Assembly (NCBI GenBank): GCA_037176725.1
Contig: JAZBRS010000026.1
Span: 63,962,501 to 64,026,500, forward strand
Reading direction: 5' to 3'
Length of the DNA: 64,000 nucleotides
From: Posidonia oceanica
Lineage: Eukaryota; Streptophyta; Magnoliopsida; Alismatales; Posidoniaceae
A model generated the notes under the pieces. It was not told the origin of the DNA and made no database searches. It worked only from the letters and a program-made list of their open reading frames with translations. Every line of letters begins with the position of its first letter. Position 1 is the stretch's first letter. This document shows, in pieces, positions 1-12,006 of this stretch. The translations under genes and the position numbers were made by a program.

Positions 1-195
1 AGCAAAAAGTCAAGAAGGAGAGCTGAAGTAGGAATCCTTAGCAAAGTTGCCACTATGCGACTTGCTAGGAATCGACATGGGCGAGCGAGCAAATAAACAA
101 GATAAAGGCACAAGGCAAGCAAAGAAAGCAAAACCCAAGCGGCGAAAAAGCCAAAAACGAAAGCTGGAATCTAGTATTCCTAGCGGAGTCGCCAC
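1..195 (-). mobile_element. Ogre-like element, internal 5' leader
   Basis: This is the start of the internal region of a minus-strand Ty3/gypsy element whose LTR occupies 196-5570. The internal region runs off the left edge, so gag-pol is not visible. The assignment rests on a tRNA-Arg-type priming site directly abutting the LTR end and on a very long LTR, both hallmarks of the Ogre lineage. A degenerate second copy of the priming site is seen at 33-52. No coding potential is evident here. Confidence 0.75.
176..194 (-). other. Primer-binding site, tRNA-Arg type
   Basis: On the minus strand this reads TGGCGACTCCGCTAGGAAT. It matches the complement of the 3' end of plant tRNA-Arg(ACG), as I recall that tRNA, with two mismatches. 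It sits one base inside the LTR end (ACTACA, then G, then the site). Ogre elements are known to prime from tRNA-Arg. It shows that 196 is the inner LTR boundary and that the element extends leftward. Confidence 0.8.
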
Positions 196-348
196 TGTAG
201 TAATTCCGGTGTTTGGATCGTCCATGCATGTTGTTAAAGCTCGCGTGCACCGATTAGAATCAGGTTCACTATTAGCGGGTGTATCCGAGAAGGAAGACTT
301 GACTTGGAAACACTTAAAAAAGGGAAAAAAAGGAAAGATAAGACAAAT

Positions 349-359
349 CGGAGTCGCCA
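349..359 (-). other. Priming-site relic inside LTR
   Basis: The minus strand reads TGGCGACTCCG, identical to the head of the true priming site, but it lies about 165 bp inside the LTR. It is preceded by AATAGACACGG, which itself looks like an LTR end (…GACA). Counterparts occur at 28852-28862 (TGGTGACTCTG, plus) and 22382-22392 (TGACGACTCTG, minus) in the other two Ogre-type LTRs. Confidence 0.6.
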
Positions 360-859
360 CCGTGTCTATTAAGTCGGGAGACAAGGAAAACCGGGGAAAT
401 GCGTGAATAAACACGCAAAACCAAGCAAAGGGTGCAATGCAATGTAATGCAGATGAAATGGTATGCAATGAGATGCAAAAGATGTGACTCGTGTCTAGGA
501 TGAGGGTAATATGGTCATTGCGAGCCATGAGAAAGGGCAAGGACTCCTGTTATGTGCGTGGAAGGTGTTAGGCACTCCCGACACGCCCGAGAATCGGTCT
601 TTCTAGGCTTACGCTCGCATACGCAGGGGAATGCATACTATGAATGCTTAAGTGCCATGAATGCCTAATTAGATGCTCAAATGGGTGCTCTAAGTGATGG
701 AATGCGTGCAAGGAATTAAACGTGCAATCTAAGTGCTCAGCAGTGCTGTCTGTGTTCCGAACCGGGCGAACCTTGGTCCGTGAGAACTCTAGGCAGTAAG
801 TATCACTGCCCTAAATGCAAATGCAGGCGAAAAAGCAAAACAGCAGTAAAACCATACAC

Positions 860-1165
860 ATGCAAGCGACATGCAAAGGAAAACAACAGCAAACATGCAA
901 AACGGTGCAAGAAACGGAAGCAAGCACGCAAAACGGTGCAAAGGCGAAGGAAAACAAGAGTGGGCACGCAAAACGGTGCGAAAACAGATGCAGGCACGCG
1001 AGACGGTGTAGAAACATGCGAAAACAGACGCTGGCATGTAAAACAGTGCAAAAGCGAGCAAAAACAGATGTTGGCACGTAAAACGGTGCAAAAGCGATAG
1101 TAGGCACGCAAAACGGTGCGAAAACGAGCAAAAACAGATGCGGGCACGCAAAACGATGCATGCAA
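860..1165 (-). repeat. LTR minisatellite, about 30-bp units
   Basis: The unit carries a core CGCAAAACGGTGC (plus-strand reading) repeated at roughly 25-40 bp spacing with spacers of the type AAAACAGATGCAGGCA. The same core recurs as arrays in the other two Ogre-type LTRs. Copy number and spacer differ between the three arrays, so the array has turned over independently. Confidence 0.75.
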
Positions 1166-1599
1166 TGCAAATGAATGATGTGTTGTGATTCAGATGGACT
1201 TATCTTGAGAATCTGAGGCTTGATCTGAGATAACTTTGGTTTAAATGAAAGATCATTCAACCAGGAAGACTTGGACAGTTAGATCGTGGAAATCCAACGG
1301 TCCGATCAAAAGTTATTCATGTTTCAAGTCAGAAGGCTCAAAGGCCAGAAAAGGTAGGGGCCTAAATGCAAATAGTCCATAAGGGTATGCAATGCAGGAT
1401 GTATGCATGCAAAAGTGCTGAGGATGCTTGAATGAATACAGGAGTGCAATGACTGGTGATATGGGAATGCAAATGCATGCAAAAATGCAATGCAGGGACC
1501 TAAGTGTAATTTGAGAAAACTACAGCGTCCTATGTGCAAAGTGTCCCTAATTGTGTGTGAAACAGGTTTAAATGCATGCAAGAATGCTAATGCAACAAT

Positions 1600-2700
1600 G
1601 CATGAATGAATGCAAGGTTAATTAGGAGATATGCATGCAAAAATGCAAAAAAAAGATCTAAATGCAGTTTTTAAAACATGCAGGGTTTAAATGCAAAGCC
1701 AAGAAAACATGCAAACATGCAAAAAAACTGAAAACAAGGACTGACATGCAATTATTATGTTTTTCTGGGTTTTTATGCAATGCAATAAGGTTTTAAATGC
1801 AGATTAATTGAATTTTAAACCACTGAAGGACTGATATGCAAATAAACATGTTTTTTGGATTTTTATGCATTGCAATAAAGTTAAAATCATGATTTAAATG
1901 AAATGCATGAACTGCATAGGACTCAAATGCAAATAAAATGTATTTTTGGGTTTTTCAGTAATGCAATAAGGTTTAAAACATGATTTAAATGATGAATGAT
2001 TGAACTGATGACTAAAATGCAATTAAAATATGCTTCTGGGCTTTTTATTAATGCAATATAGTTTAAATGCTGATTTAAATGAAATGCATGAACTGTGGTT
2101 GGACTAAAATGTAATTTTGAAAACATACAGTATTTTATTGCAATGCAGTATGATTTAAAAGCCATTTAAATAATTTTCAAACCAAATGCAGGACTCAGAT
2201 GCAAATAAGATAAAATACAGGGTCTAAAATGCAATGTAATAAGGAAAAAATGAAAAAATGGATGTTGTGGATGCATGCTCTGGATTAAAATGCAATAAAA
2301 ATAAAACTGTAATGTAATATGGCAAACAGGATTAAAAGTGCAATGCAATATGGCAAACATGCAAATTAAATGATTTGAATCAACTACAGAAGGACTAAAG
2401 TGTAAATAAAACTAAACAGAGGGCTTAAATGCAATGTAATAAGATAAACATGCGATTTAAATGATTTTTAACAACTGAAAGTGGATTAAAGTGCAACTAA
2501 AATAAAAGACAGTATTTATATTCAATGTAGTAAAGTTTAAAACGAATTTAAATGAAATGCAATCAACCACAGGACTGAAAAGTAATTTAAACAAATTGAG
2601 AGATTAAAATGCAACGTAATAAGATTAAAATCAGGCATTAAATGATTTCTGAATTGAAATTGGACCTGAAAGTAAATAAAATAAACTGCTGTAAAATATT
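1600..2700 (-). repeat. Degenerate GGACT/ATGCAA array in LTR
   Basis: A loosely periodic array whose units combine GGACT(T/A/G)AAATGCAA, a T-rich or AAAATAAA stretch, and ATGCAATAAGGTTTAAA. Periods vary from about 60 to 110 bp and units are strongly diverged. The corresponding blocks of the other LTRs lie at about 29440-30420 (minus) and 26280-27160 (plus, reading AGTCCT…TGCATTT). It is AT-rich with no open frame. Confidence 0.65.
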
Positions 2701-4539
2701 TTAATGCACCGAACCAACTAAAAATCAGAACTATATAACTCTACAGTGCATTGTGCTACAGTGATCTGTGGGCAACTGTGACTTGCGCCGGAGAAGAAGG
2801 ACTGGTCCCAGCGGTTTGGCATGCGTGTAGCGGAGCTGAGGTGTTCGGCGGCTGCAGGCGAGTGTTGCGAAGCTTCCGGCGTGGTCGGCGGGGCATGACG
2901 GCGGCTGGGGAGGTCTGTCAACGCCGGAGAAGGTGACTTCAGAGTTTGCAGGAGGTCGACTGGCGGCTGGAGGCGACGACAAGGGCAAGGGAGTACAGGG
3001 TTGTGCTCCTGGGACTCCAGCGGAGCTCGGTAGGTAACTGGCTGGGGCTGAACGAGCCCGGAGCACGGCGGCGGTAGCTGGTCTGTGCCGGAGAAGACGA
3101 TGCTGTTGGGGCTGTTCTGGCGAGCTGCAGTGACTGTGGAGGCGATCGGGAGCTGGAGGCGAGTGTTGCGAAGCTGCCGGTGACTCACGCGGTGCGCGGG
3201 GGGCAGTGGAGCTGTCTGTCGGCCTCTGCAAAATCTACAGAGAAGTTCGGCGACACTTGACGATAGAGGAGGCTGCAGCTGCTTCGGCGGGGCGCCGGAA
3301 CGAGCTGCGAGGGGGAGGAGATGCTGCCGGGAGGCAGCGGAGGAGCGGCGATGGTCCAGAACGCCGGACAAGTGTCGGCAGTAACTAGTCGTCGCCGGAG
3401 AAGACAAAGCCCACGGCGCAGCTCAAAATGCGAAAAAAGCGGTAAAAAACAGAAATAAAACGCTAATAAGCTTGGCATGCATGTCACGATCTTAAAGATG
3501 CGTTCAGTTACCTGCGTGGGAGGCTGAGCTGCTCTGACGACCTCGGGTGGGTGCTGCTGTCCGGCGGCAGCTCGCAGAGGCACACGGAGGGTCGCTGGCT
3601 GCTGGGGAAGATCGGAGTCGATCACCGGCGGCTTGGGGATGCTCTAGATGCTCCTAGAAATCGGTTCTACTGCTCGGAGGGGAGAATCGGATTTTTGGTT
3701 TGACTGAGTGAATTTTTGGCTCAGTAGGTGCTGGTAGCTCTCTGGGTGCTCGGAGGTAGTCCTTCAGGCTCGTGGAGGAGTGGCGAGTGAGGCGGAGGAG
3801 TCTGGATGGGATGTCTGGGTCTGGAAGTGGATTTTGAGTGTTGAGGCGTTTCTGGACAGAAATGGGTGTGGAGTGTTTGTGGTGAATCGGGGGAGATGCT
3901 GGGTGATTGGTGATGAACTGAAGGATGGGCTAAGAAGGTGGATGCTTAGTGAGTGGCGTGGCGAAGTTTGAAGGGATTCTACGGGCTGTGTGGGTGGAAG
4001 GAAGGTCGGGAATTGCAGGTCTGTTAATGGGGAGGAAGCTCTGGTTTTCGGTTCTCTCTGGTCTCTCTCTCTGGCGCACGAATGAGGTCGTTGGAGGAAG
4101 AAGAAGATGCTCCGGTTTTGTTCTACATTGAGCACTCAATTGCCATTGCAGGAGGCATGGGTTTGGGTTAGCAAATGGCAGGGGCTGGCAGTGACTGGGA
4201 GGCCGGCGATGGGTGTGGCTAAGACCGCCGCACGGTGGCGTGGCAGCAGAGCTGGAGTGGGCGGCTGCTGCTGCTCGTGGGGAGGCTGTGAGTGCAGAGG
4301 GAGTACTGGACTTGCAGGTGCTGATGATGATTTGAAGCAGGAGGGGGAGGGAAAAGAGGAGAGGCTGGTGCAAGCCGAAGAAAAGAGGAGGAAGAGGAGG
4401 CGTGGGTCGTGGGCTGGGTTGGAATGGAGAAAAAGGAGAGAAAAGAGAGAAGGGGAGTAGTGGGCTGGGCCTGGAAAGGGGGAACAAAGAAAAAAAGGAT
4501 GGAAAGAAAAAAAGGAGAAAAAGGAAAAAAGGAAGAGAA

Positions 4540-5280
4540 TGGTTGGGTTTTAGTTTTTTTAAGTTGTATTTTTCAGAATTTAGGTTTCTTAATTGTTTTA
4601 ATTATTTAAGTTTTTCTTTTGATTTTTAGTTGTTTTAATTTTTCTTTTGATTGTTTTAAGGTTTTTAATTGCTTTGTTTATTTAAGTTTTTCTTTTGATT
4701 TTAAGTTTGTTAATTGTTTTAATTTTTCTTTTGATTATTTTAAGGTTTTTAATTGTTTTGTTTATTTAAGTTTTTATTTTCATTTTAAGTTTGTTAATTG
4801 TTTTAATTTTTCTTTTGTTTTAAGGTTTTTAATTGAGCTTTTTAGATTTAAGGGTTTTGAATGGTTTTTTCCTTATGTTTTCTTCTTTAATTGCTTTTAA
4901 TGGATTTTGATTTGTTTTAATTGTCTTTAAGTTTTGAAATTTGTTTTTAATTGTTTTTAAGTCTTGAAATTTGTTTTTAATTGTTTTTAGGTCTTGAATT
5001 TTGTTTTTTAATTGTTTTTAAGTCTTGAAATTTGTTTTTTAATTATTTTAAGTCTTGAAACTTGTTTTTAAGTTTTGAAATTCGTTTTTAATTGTTTTTA
5101 AATTGTTTTAATTGTTTTAGATCATTTTTTAAGTCTTTAAGTTTGTTTTAATTTGTTTTTAAATTGTTTTAACTGTTTTAGATCGTTTTTTAAGTCTTTT
5201 AGTTTGTTTTAATTTGTTTTTGAATAAATTTTCTTTTGAATTGTTTTTTAAGTTTTTTATTTATTTTTCTGGTTGGATTT
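4540..5280 (-). repeat. TTTTAATTGTTTTTAAG simple-type array
   Basis: Near the outer LTR end the plus strand is a T-rich array built on TTTTTAATTGTTTTTAAGTC, with units of about 30 bp and a longer duplicated block near 4620-4800. The plus-oriented LTR has a shorter A-rich counterpart near 24060-24370 (ACTTAA/AAAACTTAA). Confidence 0.6.
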
Positions 5281-5751
5281 TTCTCTTTAATTGTTTTAAG
5301 GAGTGTTAAATGGGACTGATGTTAAGTTTGAAGAATGAGGGAAAAGAAGAGAGAGGGTGGATAATGAGGAGAGAGAAAAGGATAATGAGATGAGAAAGAA
5401 GGGTAATGACTTGGATTTGGAAGGATTTTGGGTGAGTGTGTGACCTAGGGTTTAACCTAGTGTTTTTGGATGGATTTTCCTAGGATTTTTGGATTTGATT
5501 TGAAGGGTTTGAGAGAACCACTAAAGAGAGAAAGAGAGCCAATTCAGCTTGTCAAAATAGGGTGTCAACAATTATCAATTTGCTTGAACAGTTAAATTGC
5601 TTTATTTTCATCATTTCCATAGGCTGTTCAGAGATCACACAACAAACCAACAAATCTGACAGGATAAGGGCGGAGACAAGCACGGGTTTGATTAAAAAAA
5701 TTATCAACATGAATATGAACACTTTGAAGTTCTCTTGAACAAAAATTCCTA

Positions 5752-5865
<114 letters not shown>

Positions 5866-7414
5866 CTAGGAAATGTTAATAATAACAATCATTTCTTTTA
5901 TATTTAGCCTGTGAATGGAAAGTGCGTTTCCCATTTCTGAAAAAGAATCACTGAAACAACAAATACTGGAAATATTTCTAATGCAAGTATGCATCTAAAA
6001 GGACCAGAATGCCAGCTGATATTTTATACTGGTGTTTGTTGGAGAACATTAGCAACAAAATTATATGTTTATCATATGTTAGCATCCCAGCCTTTTCTAA
6101 AATAAAAAAAAACCCCAAGCCTTTTCTTGTTCTGACAGGTTTCATGCTTAGATATTCCAAAATTCATGCCATGTGACATAAACAATTTTAATAAGAAATA
6201 GAAGTTAGTTGGTTTGTGATATAGCAATAAAGAAGACAATCTAGAAATGGAGAACATTTAAATGAACTCAAAACACTAGAGAAACATAAGATTGTAAAAT
6301 AAAATGATAAAAAACCATTTTCAATAATTTGATGGAATAACAATGATGCATTAAAAATGAAGATGAATCAGATAATTACATTTCTAGATTTCATAACTAC
6401 ATACTTCTGCATAAGTACATACTTTGAAGCATCTCTTTTTATGTCATCACAGAAGCTATCTAGACACGGTAAGAAACTTCCTTGGGCTTCCAAGCAAGGG
6501 TTTCAACTTTCATGTGATTAATCTCTATTTAAGTCTTTATAAATGTAATTAGTTGTAGGTTGTTATTTCAGTTTGGTATGTCACTAAATTCTCTTGTAAA
6601 TGGGCTCACAAATCTTATATAAATAAGAGACTAGAGGTCATCGTCTTCTTCAGTCAATACATCTCTTTTGCTCTAGTTCTCTCCGTTTCTCTTCTCTTCC
6701 ACCTTCTCACTAGTTCTCTCTCTCATTTCTGTAATTTTTTCAAATACAAGTTACCAAAAAATGTAAGGCTTAGCTCTCAAACCATGCATTTGTAACTATG
6801 TTGTTTACAATTTTACATGGCATAATGGACAAGGATTAATTACATATGAAAAAGTTGAGAAAATGAAGAGGGTAGATATCACATCCAATTCAATTCTACA
6901 ACTGTTTTGCAGCTTCGAATAACTTAAAATTGTATATTAATAACTTCGAATAGATACTAATGTAGGAAGTCCTAGGTTTGATATAGAAGTTAGTTGGTTT
7001 AAAATAAGAAATGCTAAGCTGAAGGTCATAATACATTGAATAAATTGTAGACAAGAATGAAGCATATGAAAAGTGATGTCTATGAAGTGATACATAGACC
7101 TACATGACTAAGCCAGGATTCCCAAATGTTTCTAATTAAATTAGGTGACGGCTGCAAGTAGCCAATACATATAACATGTAAACATAAAACGTCAAAGACG
7201 AAAACAAAAAATGGAGAATGTATTCTTTCTATTCTAAAACAAGCAAACATAAGATAAATATAGTTATAATTTGGCCAAGAAATATATGTATTTTGTGCAA
7301 GAGTTGGCTGCATTTACCTCAATGATCTGAGGACCCAAATGAAAATCTTTAACTGCCAACTTCCGGTGTGTTGGCAAGAAATAGCAAAAACTAATTAAAC
7401 ACATAATATAAAGA
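5866..7414. other. AT-rich non-coding stretch
   Basis: No convincing coding region is present. Around 6560-6760 the plus strand looks like the promoter/R part of a short copia-type LTR: TTATATAAATAAGAG is followed by GTCTTCTTCAGTCAATACATCTC and a CT-rich run. Its ends could not be defined. A short minus-strand open stretch ending in GTAAATG near 7311-7370 resembles an exon but matched no family I know. Confidence 0.4.
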
Positions 7415-7590
7415 AACACATTCTGTCATTAAACAAGTATTTCACATTGTACTGAAAAATTAATTGAAAAATAGCAATATATTCTGTTCATTAACAAAAA
7501 CAACAAAGAAACACATATTCCATTAACTAAAAAAATAACTGAAAAAGATATTCTGTACATTAACAAAAGTAACAAAGTAACACATACTCC
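7415..7590. repeat. Tandem-unit repeat, copy 1
   Basis: Contains units of about 65-75 bp built on CAAAGAAACACATATTCCATTAACTAAAAAAATA(A/G)CTGAAAAA, split here as CAAAGAAACACATATTCC then ATTAACTAAAAAAATA. It is paralogous to 8940-9165, which has an extra unit. The stretch 7591-8939 between the copies holds no recognisable gene. Confidence 0.6.
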
Positions 7591-8939
7591 ATAGGAGGGA
7601 AGAGTTCCCAACTTCACGCTTTTTAAGCATGCAACGTGGGATTTAGCTCTTCCAATCGAAAATGACGTTAGAAAGGATTCTTACAAATCTATCGGACTAT
7701 TCTTGTTCATTGAAACCTTTCTGAATCTACGTAGGTGTGGTTAACGAAAATTTTTTTCTGCATAGGCAAGAAGTCACATCACTTCACATCGTGAGATTTC
7801 TAAGAAAATAAGGACGAGTCATTTAATGAGACATGCAAGCTGAGGAAGGAGAAGAAAGAACATCGAATCGGTGCTGAGGAAGGACCTACTAGGGCAGAAC
7901 CGATTGACAAGTGAGAGTTGAAATAGTGGTTCAGGCATATCCGTTCGCCTTGTGGGCCGAAACACAAGCCTTACACGTCATGGTCCGTTAAACCACTAAG
8001 CCTAAATTTTATCAAGTTGCGTCACAATAACTAGATATATTTTTCCATGTCCTATGATATTTGTATATGTATATAAATAATAAGGATTTTCTTTTTAATT
8101 TGATTATTTTTATAGAGAATTATTTATTAGAACAATCATATTACTAATTATTGTAGTAAAAGGTATGACATCTATATTTATATATGTATATTTCAAACTT
8201 GAGATCGAACTTTATCTTGATATTCCATACACATTCATTCTTTATCCATATCTATTTTCAAATATTTGTATAGTATCCATATTTGTTGTTTAAGGATATG
8301 AATATGCCTTTTCATATCCATATAATATATGAATCGTTCTCTGCCTTTCTAAAATGGTTAAAGATATGGTTACACGCTTATCCAATCCGTATGTATGAGC
8401 CTGCCTCTTTTTTTTTTTTCCTTTTTAACATATAAGATAGCATAAAGGCTGTCATTTTCCCCCCCTGCATATGGCATCCAGCATATGGAGATCAGAATTT
8501 ATGCTGCTCTTGTATAAGTGATATTCTTCACAAAAAACACTATCCTTTATCTTTAATCCTTAACAACATGTTCGGTCAGCATCTTGGAGCATGCATATTA
8601 TTATCTTAATCTCATTTCCAAAATGCTTAAATTGAAGTAGTAAATAAGTCTTGGCCTCAATCATCATCAAACGAGGTATGATTGTAGAGGTTGATTCGAA
8701 TCATATAGATGTAATACTTTTAATTTCTACATTTTTTATTAGTTCATCCTCTACGATTATTTATAACATCTCGGATCTAGTTGGTTCTTAACTACCTTAA
8801 TCCCACCAATCTTGCCTAAACGATTAAGTTGAAGTTGTTGTAATGGTAAGTTTTGCTAAACTTTTAGTTCAATCTTTTACTTTCTTCAAGTTATGTTGAA
8901 CTGAATTTGAAGTGTTACAATTTAGCAACAAAGAAACAT

Positions 8940-9165
8940 ATTCTACTGAAAAATAAAGAAACGCATTCTGTCATTAAACAAGCATTCCGCATTATACTGA
9001 AAAATTAACTGAAAAATAGCAACATATTCTGTCCATTAACAAAAGCAACAAAGAAACACATATTCCATTAACTAAAAAAATAGCTGAAAAAGATATTCTG
9101 TCCATTAACAAAAGCAACAAAGAAACACATATTCCATTAACTAAAAAAATAGCTGAAAAAGATAC
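8940..9165. repeat. Tandem-unit repeat, copy 2
   Basis: Same unit as 7415-7590, with two near-identical units at about 9029-9096 and 9097-9165. It directly abuts the GC-rich inner edge of the CACTA terminus at 9166-9602, so it may belong to that element's interior. Confidence 0.6.
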
Positions 9166-9602
9166 TGTATAGCCGTCGGCGAGAAGAGGCACTGTGGAGG
9201 AGGAGGCGTTGCGGAGGAGGAGGAGCACGTCGGCGAGAAGAGGCACTGTGGAGGTGGAGGAGGTGATACGGAGGCGGAGGAGACACTGTGAAGGCGGAGG
9301 AGGCACTGCGAAGGAGGAGGAGGAGCACATCCGCGAGAAGAGGTGGAGGTGGAGGAGGAGCCGACACTGCGTAGGTGAAGGAGGAGATGCGGGTAAGAGT
9401 AAGAAAGAAAGGGGGAAAAGGACCCGTGGCTGGATATTTTAGGTCTGATTTAGTGAGGAAATAGCGAGGCCATGTCCTCGCTAAATCCTCGCCATAATAT
9501 TGCAAGGAAATGTCCTTTCTATTTCCTCGTTACTTGTCCTCGTCGAAAATTTGCGAGGACTTTTCCTTAGCGTCCTCGCAAAAATCAGATTTTCTAGTAG
9601 TG
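9166..9602 (-). mobile_element. CACTA 5' terminus, minus orientation
   Basis: The plus strand ends TTTTCTAGTAGTG at 9602, the reverse complement of the CACTACTAGAAAA terminal repeat. About 160 bp of subterminal DNA carries many GCGAGGA/TCCTCGC motifs in both orientations, followed inward by a GGAGGAGG-rich leader. The segment is an inverted near-copy of 16592-17000, so it is the 5' end of a sister element. The flanking bases at 9603-9605 are ATT. No partner terminus was found to the left; the element is probably truncated. Confidence 0.75.
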
Positions 9603-10670
9603 ATTGATTCCTCTTTTTTTTGGACAAATTTGCCACTAACAGATACAATATATGCTAGTCATGTCCTAATTATATTTTCTTAAACAAAAAATAGATTAGA
9701 ACTACTATTGAAAATAATGAAAATGCAAATTGAAAAGGTTTTCTCTTGGACCTTTTCATTTTCGACACTTAATTTAATACAATTAAACAACAAGGAGTAA
9801 GAAAAATAAATTGTAAAATATGAAAAGAATTTTGCTCGGCTCAAGCAACCACCTCAAGATCTTGTATAGATAGACACCAATTATATTTCATGGAAAACTA
9901 TAATTCATGAAAATGCTTAAGTACATTCATTAACTTAATTGAAACCAAGTGGGATAAGCTAGGTTAAAATGTTAAAATAAGAAATACCATTAAAAATAAA
10001 AAAAAAACATGTAAATAAAAAAATAACTTTTGAAGTATCAAAAACCAAATGGATAAGGTTAAATGTTAAAAAATTAAATAATGAAAAGCAAAAAGGAATA
10101 AGATAAAGAAACTAGAGCTATTACAAGAAAAATAAAGAAAATGCAAACGAAAACTATTACGTTGTTTCAAGATCTTAAGTACATTTCCTTGAAAGAAAAA
10201 TTGATTACAAACACAACTATTGAAATTAGAATTATTATTTAAAATAATAAAAATACATAATCTTGGACTATTTGAAAATTCTAATGTTAATATAATTGAA
10301 ATAAGAAAGAATAAGTAAAAACCAAATATAAAATTAAAATTATTATAAAAATAATAAAACATGTAATAGGAATAGAAAGGAAATGTAAAAATACTTGCAA
10401 TATATTAGTTTATTTATCTCCAATTTTCATAAGGAAATATTGATAAACTCTATCTTTATGGAGTTATCAAACGAAATTATTTAGCACATGCTTTGCACAT
10501 GCTTCATTTCTAGTATATATATTATGTAAGAATCATCCAAATAAATATATTTTAAACATCCAAAGGAGCAAAAACTAATAAAATACAAATAAATAACCAA
10601 TAATAATTAATTAATCATCTCTAAAAAATTTAAAAACATCGTATTTTTTTCATATATGAAACAGCATACA
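9603..10670. other. AT-rich spacer, nothing recognised
   Basis: Very AT-rich DNA with short chance frames. I see no gene, RNA or mobile-element hallmark. Confidence 0.5.
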
Positions 10671-10799
10671 TAGGGCTGTCAATGAGTTGGGTTAAACTCA
10701 CTAACCCATTTGACTCAACCTGTTATTTTAGGGTATTGGTTGGAAAAGTCAAACACGTTAGACCTGTTAACCCAAACTCTTAATGGGTTGGGTCATGCT

Positions 10800-12006
10800 T
10801 TGGACATATGATCCAACTAATTATTTAGGAGTTCTTTTCTACACCCCTATGGAATTTGTATTTTCCAAAAAATCTAAGGGTGTTGTCATGATTTTTCAAT
10901 ATTTAGACTTTTTCTGGACTACTTCTGATAAGGGTCCGTTAATTACCATGAAAGAATCTCATTACGGTCATCGCACACGTATTTCAGAAATAAAAGAGAA
11001 ATAAATTATATAATAATAGTTGATGCATCAATGGTGGACGCAAAAAGATTCATATGTAATCATGAATATAATGTCGAGATTAATATATGGTTTTTAATGT
11101 ATGTTCGAATATAATGGCGAAACTAACAAGTATTTATGTGATCAGTCACCTAGCCATGTTTGAGGCCGAACGACTCAAACCACTCCCACACGTATCCTTG
11201 AGTATAGTGTTGAGGCTAACATATTGATATGGGATCGGTCGTCCGACCTGATTCGAGGCCGAATGACACATGTATGCTCGAGTATAATTTCAAGGTTAAC
11301 ATATAATTAGTGTTACAACCTCATCTCAAGATTGATATTGAGGTTCAAAGCATGAGTTCAAACATGTTCAGTATATGTATGTTCGGTAGCTACATATTCG
11401 GTGGCTGTATGCTCTTTTACATATATGTTCATTATTGAACATGTTTAGTATGTGTTGCCCTCATCTCAGGATTGATGCAGAGGTTCAAGGCGTGAGATTA
11501 AACATATACATAATCAAATATGGTGTCAATAAAAATACATGTTCTATTGCAAAAGAGAATACGAGATTAAATATACGTATAATCAATTATAATGTCGATA
11601 AAAATACGTCATCTGGAATGATTTAATGATAATATGGATGATGTGGGATTGGTTGCTTGACCTAGTTCGAGGCCAAACAAGTATTACGTCTTGGGCGACA
11701 TCTACAGCAAATGACACACGTATGACGTGGGATCGGCCGCCCAATCCTGTTCGAGGCTAAAATCATATCTGACTTTCATTAAGATGCATAATGTTGAAAA
11801 AAGTAACATGTTAAACACATATATTATTAGATATAATGTTGATGAAACACATGCTTAGGTTTGAATGAGATTTTCTTATATATATAAGGTGCAAGATATG
11901 TATATAATCGAATATGATGTTGATGGAAATACACGATTTATTGCAAAAGAGCATATGAGATCAAATATACGTATAATCAAATATAATGCCGATAAAAATA
12001 CGCGAT
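10800..12006. repeat. Degenerate ATAATGTCGA / GGATCGG repeats
   Basis: Diverged repeats of the type GGGATCGG(T/C)CG(T/C)CC…GAGGC(C)GAA and (G)TATAATGTCGA recur at about 80-150 bp spacing. The same motifs resume at 14430-14620 beyond the inserted LTR, so 12007-14430 interrupts one larger repeat-bearing element. No coding region is recognised. Confidence 0.5.

Larger units (their letters stand above)
196..5570 (-). mobile_element. Ogre-like 5' LTR (5.4 kb)
   Basis: Read on the minus strand, the LTR starts TGTTGACACCCTATTTTGAC at 5570 and ends ATTACTACA at 196. Its layout is an AT-rich repeat block (about 4540-5280), a G/C-rich proline-rich pseudo-coding block (about 2740-4460), a degenerate ATGCAA array (about 1600-2700), a minisatellite (about 860-1165), and a U5-like tail containing a priming-site relic at 349-359. 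The same blocks occur in the same order in the two LTRs at 22231-32919 and 23364-29026. Long open frames inside it on both strands are compositional shadows. The 5-bp flank at 5571-5575 is ATTAT; the other end of the element is outside the window. Confidence 0.8.

Noticed and set aside
860..1165. CRISPR-like array of direct repeats
   Set aside because: Units are contiguous and degenerate without unique spacers, and the DNA is plant nuclear LTR sequence.
2718..3625. Long proline/serine/arginine-rich open frames on the minus strand
   Set aside because: They lie in the GC-rich block of an Ogre-type LTR, are not conserved in frame in the other two LTRs, and have simple composition.
7311..7370. 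Possible minus-strand exon before a GTAAATG donor
   Set aside because: About 20 codons with no family match and no acceptor or neighbouring exon that fits NUDT19.
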